Below, in pieces: positions 1 to 10,705 of a DNA stretch of 64,000 nucleotides (positions are counted from its first letter, which is position 1; the number at the start of each line of letters is the position of its first letter). Made by a program: the position numbers and the translations under genes. Below the pieces are notes generated by a model, which was not told the DNA's origin, did no database searches, and saw only the letters and a list, made by a program, of their open reading frames with translations. The DNA is from Xanthostigma xanthostigma (taxonomy: Eukaryota > Arthropoda > Insecta > Raphidioptera > Raphidiidae): positions 9,548,001 through 9,612,000 of the forward strand of contig OY754475.1 in assembly GCA_963575645.1 (NCBI GenBank). The letters run 5' to 3'.

Positions 1-454
1 ATCATATTTTTTCTACACTTGGCCCACCGTGCTGAGCAACGATTCCAAGCGGTAATTTCGTTCCGACTACAGCACCGTCACGATAACAGAAATCTTCTGT
101 TTATATACAGGTCGACTAAGTCAAGATTTCGCAAGACGAGCAAAGACAATACATATATATAGATATAGCTCCAGAGCTAGTATTTCAATTCCAACTTCGC
201 CCAGATCTCTTGATTGTTAGTGCTGCTCAAACCGCTTAAATATTTTAAAAGTCTTAGGGTGGAACTTATGTACGCTAAGAGTGCGCTTTCAACCGACCAT
301 AAATAATATATTATCTGCCGTATACAGAATGATTTTTAAGTTGATTCTTCTTTTTTAATAACGTGTAGAAATCAAATAGACGAACAAATATTTTAACTTT
401 TTTATCACCCGTCCATATATTATATTGAATGCATCATAAAGAAGGGAAAAGAGT
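1..454. other. No gene; contains an inverted copy of a distant repeat
   Basis: A+T-rich sequence with no supported gene. Bases about 322-398 are a clear reverse-complement match to about 43481-43566, including the shared stretch 'aaatcaaatagacgaac', so this piece belongs to a dispersed repeat. Confidence 0.5.
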
Positions 455-740
455 AAAGGCCGATGCACACGAGGCTGGTTTTTCCGCTGGAATCGTTGCT
501 AATTGTGAAGATTGAACTCGAGTGCGTGGTCAAAAGACGGATTTCAAAATTAAAATCAGGGCTATTTTTTCGTATTTGTTTCTCTCCTTGTTTTGACCAA
601 GAACCAATCAAAAAAAAAAAAAAACAGTACCTTGTCACGTGGGCGACATGCGGACTAGCTCCCGCAAAAACTCGGCGTTATAGTGTGTGTTCTGTTAAGA
701 GACAAATAAAGGTTCATTTCTGTTTACTTTCGAACTGTAG
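455..740. repeat. Short dispersed repeat, copy 1
   Basis: The left part (455-480, 'aaaggccgatgcacacgag') matches 42071 and 52163 in the direct orientation. The right part (about 673-738, 'ttatagtgtgtgttctgtt') is the reverse complement of the ends of those copies. This suggests a MITE-like foldback family. The 94-codon ORF across it is not supported as a gene. Confidence 0.5.
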
Positions 741-1967
741 CTCGTAAATTAAAGACTATTAATAAAAGGTCATAAGCAGAGAAATAATTAATTTTATATT
801 TTTTTTATAATACAAAGTCTCTTTTTTTATTATTAAATGAAGTGATATTCCAATTCTTCTAGAACTTTGGTGCATAAGAAAATCTTCGAATTCCCACTCT
901 TGTTTTAATATCAAATGAAGCGATATTCTAATGCTCCTAGAATTTTGTTGCATAAGAAAATCTCATTTTTGCATTATGTACAACGTTTGGGCGTAAATTA
1001 AACGTCGTCGTTTGCCGAACACTCTCTATATGTATGAATGTGTGTACGTGATTGTCTCTTTCCGTCCTTGTTTGCAAGTTTCTATCTCGCGATAGTCAGC
1101 TGGCGGATCTCATATTATCACTTAATGGGTTTAAGCGAAGTGTGTACTAGGTATTATTTATAAAAGTTGTATCTAAAGTGAAAGAAAAGTGTTGCCAACA
1201 TCACGAACAAAAATAATTCTAAATCTGAACTGGGACAGTCGTTTAACATTGCAGTTAAACATAAAAACGGACAAGACAGAACAAATAGTGAAAATTATAA
1301 CGATGCTACTTAAAAAAATACTCGCTCAAACGCTCCCTCCCTCTCTCTTTCTCTCTTTTGTATGTGTGTGTGTGTGTGTTATATAGTAGATTATATTTAG
1401 GGGTGTGAGAGTAGAGCATTTTTCTTTTAGAGTAGATCAAATAAATATATCCGGTTTTTATTTTATTTTTATGAATCCTGATTTGTTACTTAATATTAGG
1501 TACTACTGCGGTCGCTCTGTGATCGAAATTCGACCGTAATTTATTCCGTATTTACTCTGCAAATTTTTTACAGTATATGAACGTAAACAATGAATGTATT
1601 TTTTAGTTAATTTAATGTTATTTGTAACACCTATTATACCTACATAAGTTTTATCTTTCTCCACTCCTTCTTCATATAAACTTTAACTATGCCAAATATC
1701 ACACTCCTCCATGCGCGCAATGTACTTCAAAACGGACAAAAAGTTTTGTCTTTGACTAAAACTGCTATATAATCTCCCTTTACAATATGAATACATATTA
1801 TAACAAACGTATATGCCCATTATATGAATTTTACCTGTGTTAATTCGTACACATCGTGATGAAACATATATTATGCACTTCCCCTCATCAAAAAATTAAT
1901 AAATGTGTGCGAATTAATAAAATCAAATCGGTACCACACTATTTTTCCTTCTCGTATTTATACCAGA
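741..1967. other. Gene-free A+T-rich stretch with a 78-bp duplication and a microsatellite
   Basis: Two imperfect direct copies of about 53 bp (832-884 and 910-962, period 78) share 'aaatgaag.gatattc' and 'gcataagaaaatc'. A CT-rich then (GT)n microsatellite lies at 1328-1380. I see nothing else that can be named. Confidence 0.5.
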
Positions 1968-2324
1968 CTAGCAAATCGTCCCGGTTTCACCCGGGTGCAA
2001 AACGATTCTGGAAATATTATATTGACCTTCCAATCTACACAGCAGAACTATCAAAGTACATTGTTTTGATATATCTTGAAAGATTTGGCCAGCTTTAGCC
2101 ACGTAAGCGTACAAAAATGATTTTATTTTTTGACAAAACACCGTCACAGTTCAGCCGTTTTCTACAAAATATGTATTTACAAATTTTGTGCAGAAACCTT
2201 CTTCGTTTATCGCTCTTTCTATTAGTGAAAACCGTATGAAAATCCGTTCAGTAGTTTTTGAGTTTATCGCGTTTAGACAGACAGACAGACGTGGCGGAGG
2301 GACTTTGTTTGATATATCTATAGA
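1968..2324 (-). mobile_element. Non-autonomous Helitron (Lep1-like 3' end)
   Basis: On the minus strand the element starts TCTATAGATATATC and ends with a CCCGGGTGAAACCGGG-type hairpin, then CTAG (1968-1971 on plus). The flanking bases are A and T, as expected for Helitron insertion between A and T. It is 357 bp with no coding capacity. Its 5' end overlaps by 8 bp the 5' end of the plus-strand Helitron that follows. Confidence 0.7.
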
Positions 2325-3219
2325 TATAAAATTCCCGTGTCACAATTTTGGCCACGCTAATCTCCGAAATCATTAAATAGATTTTAATGAAATTGTGGAA
2401 ATGTGTCTTGCTTGGTGCAACTTACACTATACAGATTGTATCAAATCAAAACAGTCCATAGAACATTCTCTGTGTAAGACTGAGACGATATTATATAAAG
2501 CAGTAAGTAAGAATGAGATAAATGATCGCTAATAACTAGTTACTGTGATTATACAATCTGATAGTATCGTCTTTGTTTTCTACAGTAAAAATCACAATTT
2601 TATCAAATGTCAGTATTCACTAGTGAAATTATTGATAAAATCGCTATTTATACTGTTCGGGAAAAAATCCAAATAATTAAATGGGTTTATGGTGGTAATT
2701 CAACCGCCTGCAACATAATAAATTTATTTGTAGTTGTTTTAATTGATTAATTGGTAAAAAGATTTACAGTGTACATAATTATTTATTTACGTAACCACAG
2801 TAACTATATTAGCGATCATTTATCTCACTCTTACTTACTGCTTTAGATCTTTATATATCGTCTTTGTCTTACACACAGAATGTCCTATGGACCGTTTTGA
2901 TTTGATACAATCTGTAGAATAGTTTTTATTAAATATTTTGTACAAAATTACGGTGTTTTCTCAAAGAAAGCTGTTTTAGTAACACGTAACGACATCTGAT
3001 ATACAATTTACTCAAAGCTATTAATTCAGGTCCAAACAAAAAAAAACTGTTTTAGTACCAAGTAGCGACACCTGTTGGAATTCGCTCAAAGCTATTAGTT
3101 CATAAGCAAATCTGATAGAATTTGCTCAAAGCTTTTAGTTCAGATGCCGGGCCGCAAACGAAATACATTTTGCAGAATTATACCTATCGCACACGGGTGA
3201 AACCGGAACGCACCGCTAG
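2317..3219 (+). mobile_element. Non-autonomous Helitron, split by a MITE
   Basis: Starts TCTATAGATATAAAATT at 2317 and ends ACCGCTAG at 3219, followed by T. The body is homologous to the uninterrupted Helitrons at 28107-28470 and about 62899-63185 (shared 'tgtcttgcttggtgc' and 'aaatattttgtacaaaat'). A 483-bp MITE interrupts it after base 2431. Confidence 0.7.
2432..2914. mobile_element. TA-flanked long-TIR MITE (Tc1/mariner type)
   Basis: The terminal inverted repeats start CAGATTGTATCAAATCAAAA and run about 115 bp, roughly 2432-2550 against 2790-2914. The TA at 2430-2431 is repeated at 2915-2916, as for Tc1/mariner elements. The empty site is visible in the homologous Helitron near 63100, which reads through without the insert. 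There is no transposase, so it is non-autonomous. Confidence 0.75.
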
Positions 3220-3650
3220 TATATATATATATAATTTTCGTCTAACACTTTTCAATATACCAAACCAAACATTACGGAAATATTAAACAATAGTTTTTTT
3301 TTCCTGTACTGCTGTAGTTGCAGGACGTTGGGCGCCCTTTTCATACGTGATAATGACTTCATAATATGAAGTTCATGAAGCTACAAGAGTGTTCTCATTA
3401 GGTGTCCACTTCATACCTACATGCAGTGCGTGTGTCGCATGTCGAGGTACGGTTCTACAAATGACAAACCCGTGTTCATCTGTCTGTCTGTATTATTTAT
3501 GTTCATCCTCAAACTGCTATATAATATACAGGTTGATTTATTAACGAGCGTGGATAAATGCGACAGGTAACTGGGAAAGTTCTTTTTGCAAACTGCTAAT
3601 TTTATCTATATGCTTAGTATTGTAACGACACACCACTGGAGGCGACAACA
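3220..3650. other. No gene recognised
   Basis: A short (TA)n tract follows the Helitron end. The rest is unremarkable A+T-rich sequence with no supported ORF or RNA. Confidence 0.4.
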
Positions 3651-3960
3651 TTAGAATAGAATAGAATAGAATATATTTTGTCAATAGAAATGAGTACATT
3701 TATTTGACATGTCAAAAAAAGAAGCTTAAAGCTATCAGTTTAAAAATTCTGTTATAGTGTAAAATTCGTTCTTAATTAAAAATTCTTTTATTTTATTTTT
3801 GAAGGTTGCAAGAGAAGCTAGGTTTTTATATTCCGACGGCAATTTATTATAAGTTCGGATAGCAAAAATATGAGGACTATTTAAAAAAACGTTTATGTGC
3901 CCTTTTGGTGTTACGCACATTCTTGTCGAAACCGCAACAATACGCACATTGTTGCTGAAA
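3651..3960 (-). pseudogene. 5'-truncated non-LTR retrotransposon (LINE), 3' end
   Basis: The minus-strand reading of 3735-3947 gives about 70 residues ending 'FKNKIKEFLIKNEFYTITEF', preceded by 'IRTYNKLPSEYKNL'. This matches my knowledge of the extreme C-terminus of jockey/CR1-like reverse transcriptase proteins ('YNKLP..IK', 'FK..LK.FL'). On plus the unit abuts a (TAGAA)n tract (3651-3675), which is the 3' tail of the minus-strand element. Everything upstream, including the RT and endonuclease domains, is missing. It is a dead 5'-truncated copy. The clade assignment is tentative. Confidence 0.65.
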
Positions 3961-4501
3961 CAGAACCTTCAAGTAAGCTGAATTTTAATGCTTTCTGATT
4001 ACAAACTTCCGATTTAAAGAGTAATCCACGTGAAATAAAAGTAGTAGAGATATTATATCAATGCAGTGTTGATGAACGTTGCAAACATATTATTGAAACA
4101 TTACTTTATTGCAACAGGTAAGTGCCCAACCTAAAAATAGTCATCTGGCAAATGTATTTTCAACTTTATTTTTTTTTCTATCAAAATTCTTACTGTTATT
4201 TAATAATAACTATTCAATTAATAAATTAGGTTTTTAATATTAAGACAAATTATAATATCTACTTAGTTAGTAAATTAACTAATCATCTGCATTGAAATGA
4301 CGTGGTACTATTACAACTTTTTACTAACTTTTTATTTGTGTTTGCACGAGGTGAAAACTTCGCAGGTTCCATAATAAGTCATTTATTAATTTATTCAATG
4401 CTTTTTATTATTGCAATAAAAAACTTCACGATAAACAGTACCTATTCACAGTACAATTCATAATTTTGTTTCTCTAATAATTAGAGAAACATATAATTAT
4501 T

Positions 4502-5058
4502 ATCTTAAAAAAAAAACTTCGGAGAAGTAAAAACTTCGTTCTGTGCTAAATTCAAAAACTTTAGGCGACTGAATCTCAGAATTATAACTTAAAAAAAAAG
4601 AATTTCGAGGCAGACAAGAAATTGAAATCAAGCTCGAAATTCTGTGCCTAAGACGTCGAAAAAAAAAAGAATTTTGAGGCAGACAAGGAATTGAAATCCA
4701 ACTTCGAAATTCTGTGCTTATAAAAGCTACAAGAGCAACAGCAAAAAAAAGTGCACAGACGGCGTTTTTTTAGTGGTAACTAAAGGAGTTATGCGAACAC
4801 CGTCTTTGCATTTTTTTGCTGTTGCTCTTGTAGCTTTTATAAGCACAGAATTTCGAAGTTGGATTTCAATTCCTTGTCTGCCTCAAAATTCTTTTTTTTT
4901 TCGACGTCTTAGGCACAGAATTTCGAGCTTGATTTCAATTTCTTGTCTGCCTCGAAATTCTTTTTTTTTAAGTTATAATTCTGAGATTCAGTCGCCTAAA
5001 GTTTTTGAATTTAGCACAGAACGAAGTTTTTACTTCTCCGAAGTTTTTTTTTTAAGAT
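4502..5058. repeat. Long near-perfect inverted repeat (hairpin)
   Basis: Arms of about 266 bp (4502-4767 and 4793-5058) are separated by about 25 bp and align without net length change. Each arm carries two imperfect direct copies of a roughly 74-bp motif with 'gaggcagacaag' and 'cgaaattctgtgc'. Transcription from either side would give a long double-stranded RNA. No terminal motif or target duplication identifies a transposon class. ORFs on both strands here come from the symmetry. Confidence 0.85.
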
Positions 5059-5621
5059 TTCACGTCTTTTTCCAAAGTGTGAGACATTATTTTTATTTTT
5101 TCTCCAAAAAATAAACATATGTGCATTTTTAGAATTAAGAGGCCACAGATTCCATGAAGGCCAATTTTGAAGGCATGAAAAAAAATCAATGAACAAGGCC
5201 AACCATTAAAAATACAAAAATTTTTTCATATCATTTGTAAAATACTTATTTTGCATTAAAAAAGAAGTTTCACTTTGCAAACTTTCCTCTTTTTAATTTT
5301 TGTTGCACTTTTTATGATGAATATGTTTTTTAATAAATTAAATTATTTAAATCTAACTTCAATCATATATTTTGTTATTTTTTAATAAAAAATTTGACGA
5401 GTGTATTTTTCAAAAAACAAGAAAAAAAAATTAAAAATTAAAATAGAAATAAAAATATGTATATGAGAAAAAAATTGAGAAAATAAATTAAAAATAAAAA
5501 AAACAATTAAAAATATAAAAAATAATTTAAAATAAAAAAAAAAAATAAAAATAAAAAATATGATTATATATAAATATCAAGTGGAAATAAAATGGAGTAG
5601 AAAAATAAAATTTTCCAATGA
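5059..5621. other. Extremely A+T-rich spacer
   Basis: Runs of A with scattered T (5400-5600) and no supported gene, repeat unit or structure. Confidence 0.5.
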
Positions 5622-6458
5622 TGCCAGCGGGAATCGAACCCGAGACCCTGTTATTAGTGTTATTACAAGTCTAAAGGTACGTCCAAGATGCAAGCTGGTA
5701 GTCAGGTAGTCAGACGCTGGTTTTCTGAGTCAGACAGTCGGCGTGCATAAAATCCTTTATTGCTAAATCGGAATGGCCATAATGCACCAGCGCGCAGTTT
5801 TCCGGCGCACCGGCTCTCTGACTCAGACATTTACCGGTATGAATTGTACATTCTGGTTTCAGACAACCTGCGTCTGACAGTGTTGTTTTTAGGTGCTATA
5901 AAATATGGATATCGAGGATTTTATTTCAAAAAAGGGTTTTGTGGAATTTGGCCCAGTTCTTCGTAAGCCTGTGTTCAATTTTTGACAAAATAAAGTAAAA
6001 AGTATCCGGACTCATTCGGAAATATTAAAAAAATTGGTTTTAGTCGGCAAGTAATTGCGGAAAAAGGTGTTTGTACTCCCCGTAAATCGACCTTAATTTA
6101 TTAATTGGATGTATTTCACTTTTAAAAGGTTTTAATTTAGATGTAACATTGTCACCAAGCAGCAACAAAGCTGCAATATTTAAAGAATATTTAAATTCTT
6201 AGCTTTTAATTTGATTTTAATTTGACTATTCACATGTATACTTAGTATAGCTAGGTGAAATATTATTATTATTATCAATCTGTACTGTTAGCTCTGTAAT
6301 TATTTAATATGAATGCTCTGTCTGCGCCGATAACCAGCTTTCATATTGGCCACACCCAACGCCGCTCGGAGTCAGACAGTCAGACGCCGAAAATCTGAAT
6401 CTGACTACCAGCTTGCATCTTGGACGTACCTTAACGTCGTAACCGTTAGTCCACGGGC
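5622..6458 (-). repeat. tRNA-like sequence (Thr-type anticodon) split by a MITE
   Basis: On minus, bases 6458-6432 followed by 5674-5622 form a tRNA-like unit. A GCCCGTG start pairs with most of the 3' end before GCTGGCA. There is a GTTA/TAAC stem around a loop containing ACTTGTAA, and a TCGGGTTCGATTCCCG T arm. The triplet in anticodon position is TGT (threonine). The halves are separated by the 757-bp element at 5675-6431. It cannot be a working gene as it stands and is probably a tRNA-derived repeat head or a tRNA pseudogene. Confidence 0.6.
5675..6431. mobile_element. MITE with 3-bp TAA duplication (PIF/Harbinger type)
   Basis: The terminal inverted repeat starts AGGTACGTCCAAGATGCAAG and continues through GCTGGTAGTCAG at both ends. 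TAA flanks it at 5672-5674 and 6432-6434. A 3-bp TWA duplication is the PIF/Harbinger hallmark. No transposase is present; the interior ORFs are short and unrelated. Insertion next to the anticodon of a tRNA-like sequence gives an independent check on the boundaries. Confidence 0.75.
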
Positions 6459-7190
6459 ACACACGAAGTATAAGCTGTTATTGTGGTACAGAAGTATATA
6501 TGGGTGATACGAAAAATCGGTCCTATGAAAGTCACGTGGTCACAGAACTATAAAACTTGGAAACTGGTCTCATATACACGGCGTTATATGGGAGCTAGGC
6601 AAAATCAATGTATAAGAATACGTTAGAGATACGTCGGCATTTAGCACAGAAAAGAATCTCTAACGAGATTCTTCGATAGTTATAAGCTTCGCTGCCAGTA
6701 GTCCATACAAAATAAAAGATCCCAATAGGTTCAAATAACATTAACTGTTGGTGAGCTTCTAAAAAAAAGTGATTTCGAAAATTAATACTGACTCGATAAT
6801 AATATACCCACAAAAGTAGGGGGTGCGTTGAAAACAGAAATTTAACAATATCTTACGAGAGGTCAAAGATATAATAAAATTATGTCAAAGCTTCATAAAT
6901 ATGTAGGCAGGACGTGAAAAAAACTCACAAAATATACCGCAAATAAAATACATACAGTTATTTTAGCTGTCAGAATCAAACAAATACAAAAATACAAACA
7001 GAATTAAACAAAACGATGTTACAATCAGCACGCTCATTGGACACCGCTATGTACGGACGCGGTCAAAATAAGCACTAAACAACAAAAAGGTGATGTTTGT
7101 ACTGTAATTTCGCTCTATAATAGACTATGTCGTAGACACGTCGTGTCCGCTGCAGTAAAAGTGAGATCTGAGCAACAACTGTATATTATA
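6459..7190. other. No gene recognised
   Basis: Ordinary A+T-rich sequence. The 72-codon minus-strand ORF near 6600-6800 has no recognisable motif. I see no repeat or RNA. Confidence 0.4.
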
Positions 7191-7347
7191 TCCCATCAAA
7201 AACATAAATGTGAAAAAGAGAGCCAAGTTCAATATTGAGAATATTATTTTCATACTGTTAAAAACAGTGCCATGCCTCAATACAAAAAGAATTGAGATCT
7301 AAAAGGGTGCCAAGTTTTCACACATATGAACATGAAGTTTAGGTATA

Positions 7348-7686
7348 AGGGGCCATTCAAGTATTACGTAAACAGAATTTTAGTAATTTTTAACCCCAAC
7401 CCTCCTCTACTCCTAAGGTTACGTAAACATTGGTCCTTTTTTAGTAACTCTTCTTTGAAGGAGGTTATATTTTTTTTAAAGATTTTATTAGGGAATCACT
7501 AAACATGCTTTTCCCTTTCGAGCATATAATCCATTAAATTTTGCAGAAAAATCAGAAAAAGTAAATAAATACATATTGCTGACGTAATCACCATTTAGAC
7601 CCCCATGTCCCTCATGTGATCAAAAATAAGCTAAGCAGAGACCCCCTTCCCCCTTTTGGTGCTTACGTAATACTTGAATGGCTCCT
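7348..7686. mobile_element. MITE with 24-bp terminal inverted repeats
   Basis: Ends are AGGGGCCATTCAAGTATTAC at the left and its near-perfect complement at the right (TTACGTAATACTTGAATGGC, then TCCT). It is 339 bp, non-coding, and sits 3 bp before a Helitron start. The target duplication is unclear, so I assign no superfamily. Confidence 0.7.
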
Positions 7687-7689
7687 AAA

Positions 7690-8563
7690 TCTATACTAAT
7701 ATATAAAGCTGAATAGTTTGTTTGTTTGGTTGAACGCGCTAATCTCAGATACTACTGGTTCGAATTGAAATTTTTTCTTTGTTGGATAGCCCATTTATCG
7801 AGGAAGGCTACAGGCTATACAATATCACGCTACTACCAATTGGAGCGGAACATCAATGAAAAATGTTGCAAGATGTATCTCAAAATTAGTCCGTCCGACA
7901 AATATTATCAGGTGAAATGCCTTAACTAAATATCGCAATATTAGCGCGTCACGTTCACAAGCCCGGATAGCTCAGTCGGTAGAGCTTAATGCCAGGGTCT
8001 TGGGTTCAAGCCCAACGTCGGTGAATATATTTTTATTTTCTACATTGCTATCTTATAAGGCTTACATTTCAATTTTTTTCTAAGTTTATTACGACTAATT
8101 AAAATTAAATAAATCTAATTAACAGCTCATTTGAAAACTGTTACAACTATAGGTACCTATATAAAAATAATTTTCCTACAGTGTTTTCAATGAAATATTT
8201 ATTATATTAAAAGAAATATATTACTTAAAAAAAGTATAAATACTGCCTTTTAACGACAAAAACTTTTGAACGGTAACTCCGATCATTATGAAGTATGGAC
8301 ACAACATTCATCTCGGTAAACTTAGATGAATGTGTGTACTAATGTTCCTCCCTTCCCCATTCGTTCTTTTACACCCGGGTGAAACCGGACGGGACCGCTA
8401 GTATAGTGTCATAAGTATGTTACACTCTTTTTTCCTATATCTGTTCTATTGTATATATTATTTTAATCTATTTTATTACTGCTCTATTATTTATTTTAGA
8501 TTCTAGATTTTAATTTCCCCATTCGTTCTTTTGCACCCGGGTGAAACCGGGCGGGACCGCTAG
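7690..8563 (+). mobile_element. Lep1-type Helitron with tRNA-like insert and two 3' ends
   Basis: Starts TCTATACTAATATATAAAGC after an A and contains the Lep1-type block 'cgaggaaggctacaggct'. The first 3' terminus, CCGGGTGAAACCGGACGG...CTAG, ends at 8401. A second near-identical terminus ends at 8563, 162 bp further on. Compared with the short copy at 58768-59123 it carries several hundred extra bases holding a degenerate tRNA-like sequence (7961-8024). There is no Rep/helicase gene, so it is non-autonomous. Confidence 0.8.
7961..8024 (+). pseudogene. tRNA-Lys-like relic inside a Helitron
   Basis: Begins GCCCGGATAGCTCAGTCGGT and continues AGAGC, an intact A-box-like D arm of tRNA-Lys type. 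A GGTTCAAGCCC B box follows. The anticodon arm is shortened by about 9 nt and the acceptor halves no longer pair well. It therefore cannot fold as a normal tRNA and is a captured relic. The minus-strand Helitron at 30283-30892 carries a fuller relative. Confidence 0.7.
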
Positions 8564-8720
8564 TCATAATATAAAACACGAAAACTCGCCAAGTGAAAAC
8601 TTGGCACCCTTTTAGATGTCAATTCTTTCTATATTGAGATATGGGCCCATTTTTCACAGTATGAAAATAACATTCTTAACATTGAACTTGGCTTCCTTAA
8701 AATAAAATAAGAACACGTTA

Positions 8721-9079
8721 TAATTAGCGCCCACTCTGTACGTTTCGGTGCGAAGTTGTTTAGTTCTATCCTTGGCCGTACAAAGGCCAAGAGCAGCAGC
8801 AGCAGCACCAATGGCAGTGACTAAATCTGACATTAGCATGTAAATTTATCAAACGGTCCGTTGGCTGCCTGGCTGCTCGTTTTCTCTGTGTACACTCGAA
8901 GCTCTCTGATGAGTTGCTTCACTTCTACATCTGCATAGCATAACACAGGCATGCCCCGTTTAACGGTGAGGACGCCGCTCCCTGGAAACAGACGCCCTAC
9001 GAATTGGAGCCATTGTGGTCGATTTTTTAAGTAAAACTTCTTTAGGCGCGCTTGACTTGCGGAGTAAGCTGGTAAATGT
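8721..9079. other. Moderate-GC stretch leading into a tandem array
   Basis: No supported gene. Bases about 9030-9075 ('aagtaaaacttcttta', 'cgcgcttgactt', 'gagtaagct') match 61206-61250, so this and the following array belong to a repeat family with at least one other member here. Confidence 0.5.
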
Positions 9080-9422
9080 CTGACGAAATCGTTTACGGAA
9101 GTGCATCATCGCGATGCCTGACGAAATCGTTTACGGAAGTGCATCATCGCGATGCCTGACGAAATCGTTTACGGAAGTGCATCATCGCGATGCCTGACGA
9201 AATCGTTTACGGAAGTGCATCATCGCGATGCCTGACGAAATCGTTTACGGAAGTGCATCATATCGCGATGCCTGACGAAATCGTTTACGGAAGTGCATCA
9301 TCGCGATGCCTGACGAAATCGTTTACGGAAGTGCATCATATCACGATGCCTGACGAAATCGTTTACGGAAGTGCATCATCGCGATGCCTGACGAAATCGT
9401 TTACGGAAGTGCATCATCGCGA
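9080..9422. repeat. Nine-copy 38-bp tandem array
   Basis: Head-to-tail units begin 'ctgacgaaatcgtttacgga' and end 'agtgcatcatcgcgatgc'. Starts are at about 9080, 9118, 9156, 9194, 9232, 9273, 9311, 9352 and 9390. Two units have 3 extra bases (41 bp). Units are almost identical. There are no unique spacers, so this is a minisatellite and not a CRISPR array. The 97-codon ORF across it is an artefact: 38 and 41 shift the frame each unit. Confidence 0.95.
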
Positions 9423-10510
9423 CCATAGATATAGTAATAATCTTTCTTTCTCTAAGGCGAACGGAGTTGAGAGGGAGATATAAGTTAGTGAGTGCGACAA
9501 AGACGGAGCATTAATACAACTATTTGACGTTTAAACTTAAAACAACTGTTTTTTTTATCAAAAAATACATTTCATCGAATTTTGCTGCATTTTGTAACGG
9601 GAAATAATGTAGGTTAGTTAATAAATCCTTTTAAATGTATTATAAATTATGCTAATATTGTATATATACATATTTTGCCTATTAATTAAACAAAAATTAT
9701 ATTTTAAACATTTCGTCTTTGTATTTCTTTATATTTGGTATAGTGTAATCTGTTATTGGGTTTTATACCTGTTGATTACTATAATAATAATAATAAATAT
9801 AGATATATGCTACAGAGTGAGGTTATATTGTGTTCGATAAACTTTAAGACGAACCGACTGAATATTATTGTTCGTTTATGAATTTAACATGAACAAATTT
9901 GAGGTATTTACGCATTATTCTTAATAAATATATCGTCGTTGATTCTGTAATACCTCTTATGTGCAAAAAGTAAAGTTTGCAGGAAAAGCCAAAAAGTGGT
10001 TATTTCAGCAATGGATGGTAAAAACTAGCAATTTCAGAGATATATTACTAATTCATACTTATCTTTACTATACCTACGTGTTTAATTAAGACGAAGTATT
10101 CTCTTAAAAAATATTTAACGTTAATTTCGGATTTATTGGCACATGGGAGGAATTATTTGATACAACTTTTCACATAAGAGTTACTTGCCCTTGTTGGTTA
10201 CTGTAAAATTAATTTGGAGGTATTACTAGTGTATAGAGCTCCGTTTCCTGAATCTTTTCATTTAAAAAACGTAAAATCTGCTAATTATGCACATAAGAGC
10301 TGTTACAGAACCAACGACGATATTTAAAATAATTATGGCAGGAAGAAGTTTTACTTCAGTCGTGTGGTCTAAAGCACACTCGATTTTTTACATGAAACAT
10401 CTACTGGGCGTAAAAAAGTGCAAATGCCGTAACGTTCGACGTTTTTTATGGCGCGTGTTACGTTTAATTTAGTTACTAGAATTTGGTTAGCGCTTGCTGT
10501 GTGTATGCGT
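9423..10510. other. No gene recognised
   Basis: A+T-rich sequence with only short ORFs lacking any motif. No RNA, repeat boundary or coding signal found. Confidence 0.4.
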
Positions 10511-10705
10511 TGGATTATTGCATGGCGTCTGTTGATGGCGACATCTAACTTACATTCATTAGTTACTAATGTACTCATTTTGGTTTGTAACTTAAAGTTG
10601 CATACGGCGAACATGGCGTTTGTTGACGGCACCTAACTTACATTTATTAGTTACCACAATAGCCATTTAAGTGGCGCTGCTTGTAACTTAAAGTTGCATC
10701 TGGCA
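10511..10705. repeat. Two imperfect ~100-bp direct repeats
   Basis: 'tggcgtctgttgatggc...aacttaaagttgcatacggc' is followed by 'tggcgtttgttgacggc...aacttaaagttgcatctggc'. The units share 'ctaacttacat', 'attagttac' and 'tgtaacttaaagttgcat'. Similar 'tctgccaggcg'/'cgcctggcaga' sequences recur near 27665, so this is likely part of a dispersed element. Confidence 0.55.

Larger units (their letters stand above)
7190..8720. mobile_element. Foldback element hosting nested insertions
   Basis: About 100 bp at 7215-7320 is repeated inverted at 8586-8700 (shared 'aaaagggtgccaagttttcac' core of 20 bases or fewer, plus 'gagccaagttcaat'). Between the arms lie a MITE (7348-7686) and a Helitron (7690-8563), so the arms were separated by later insertions. 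Exact ends and target duplication are not clear. Confidence 0.6.

Noticed and set aside
7961..8024. Functional tRNA-Lys gene
   Set aside because: Anticodon arm shortened and acceptor unpaired; inside a Helitron.
9080..9422. CRISPR-like array of 38-bp repeats
   Set aside because: Units are head to tail with no spacers, in an insect genome; it is a minisatellite.
9190..9483. 97-codon repetitive protein ORF
   Set aside because: The unit lengths (38, 41) are not multiples of three, so the frame cycles; the reading is a by-product of the array.
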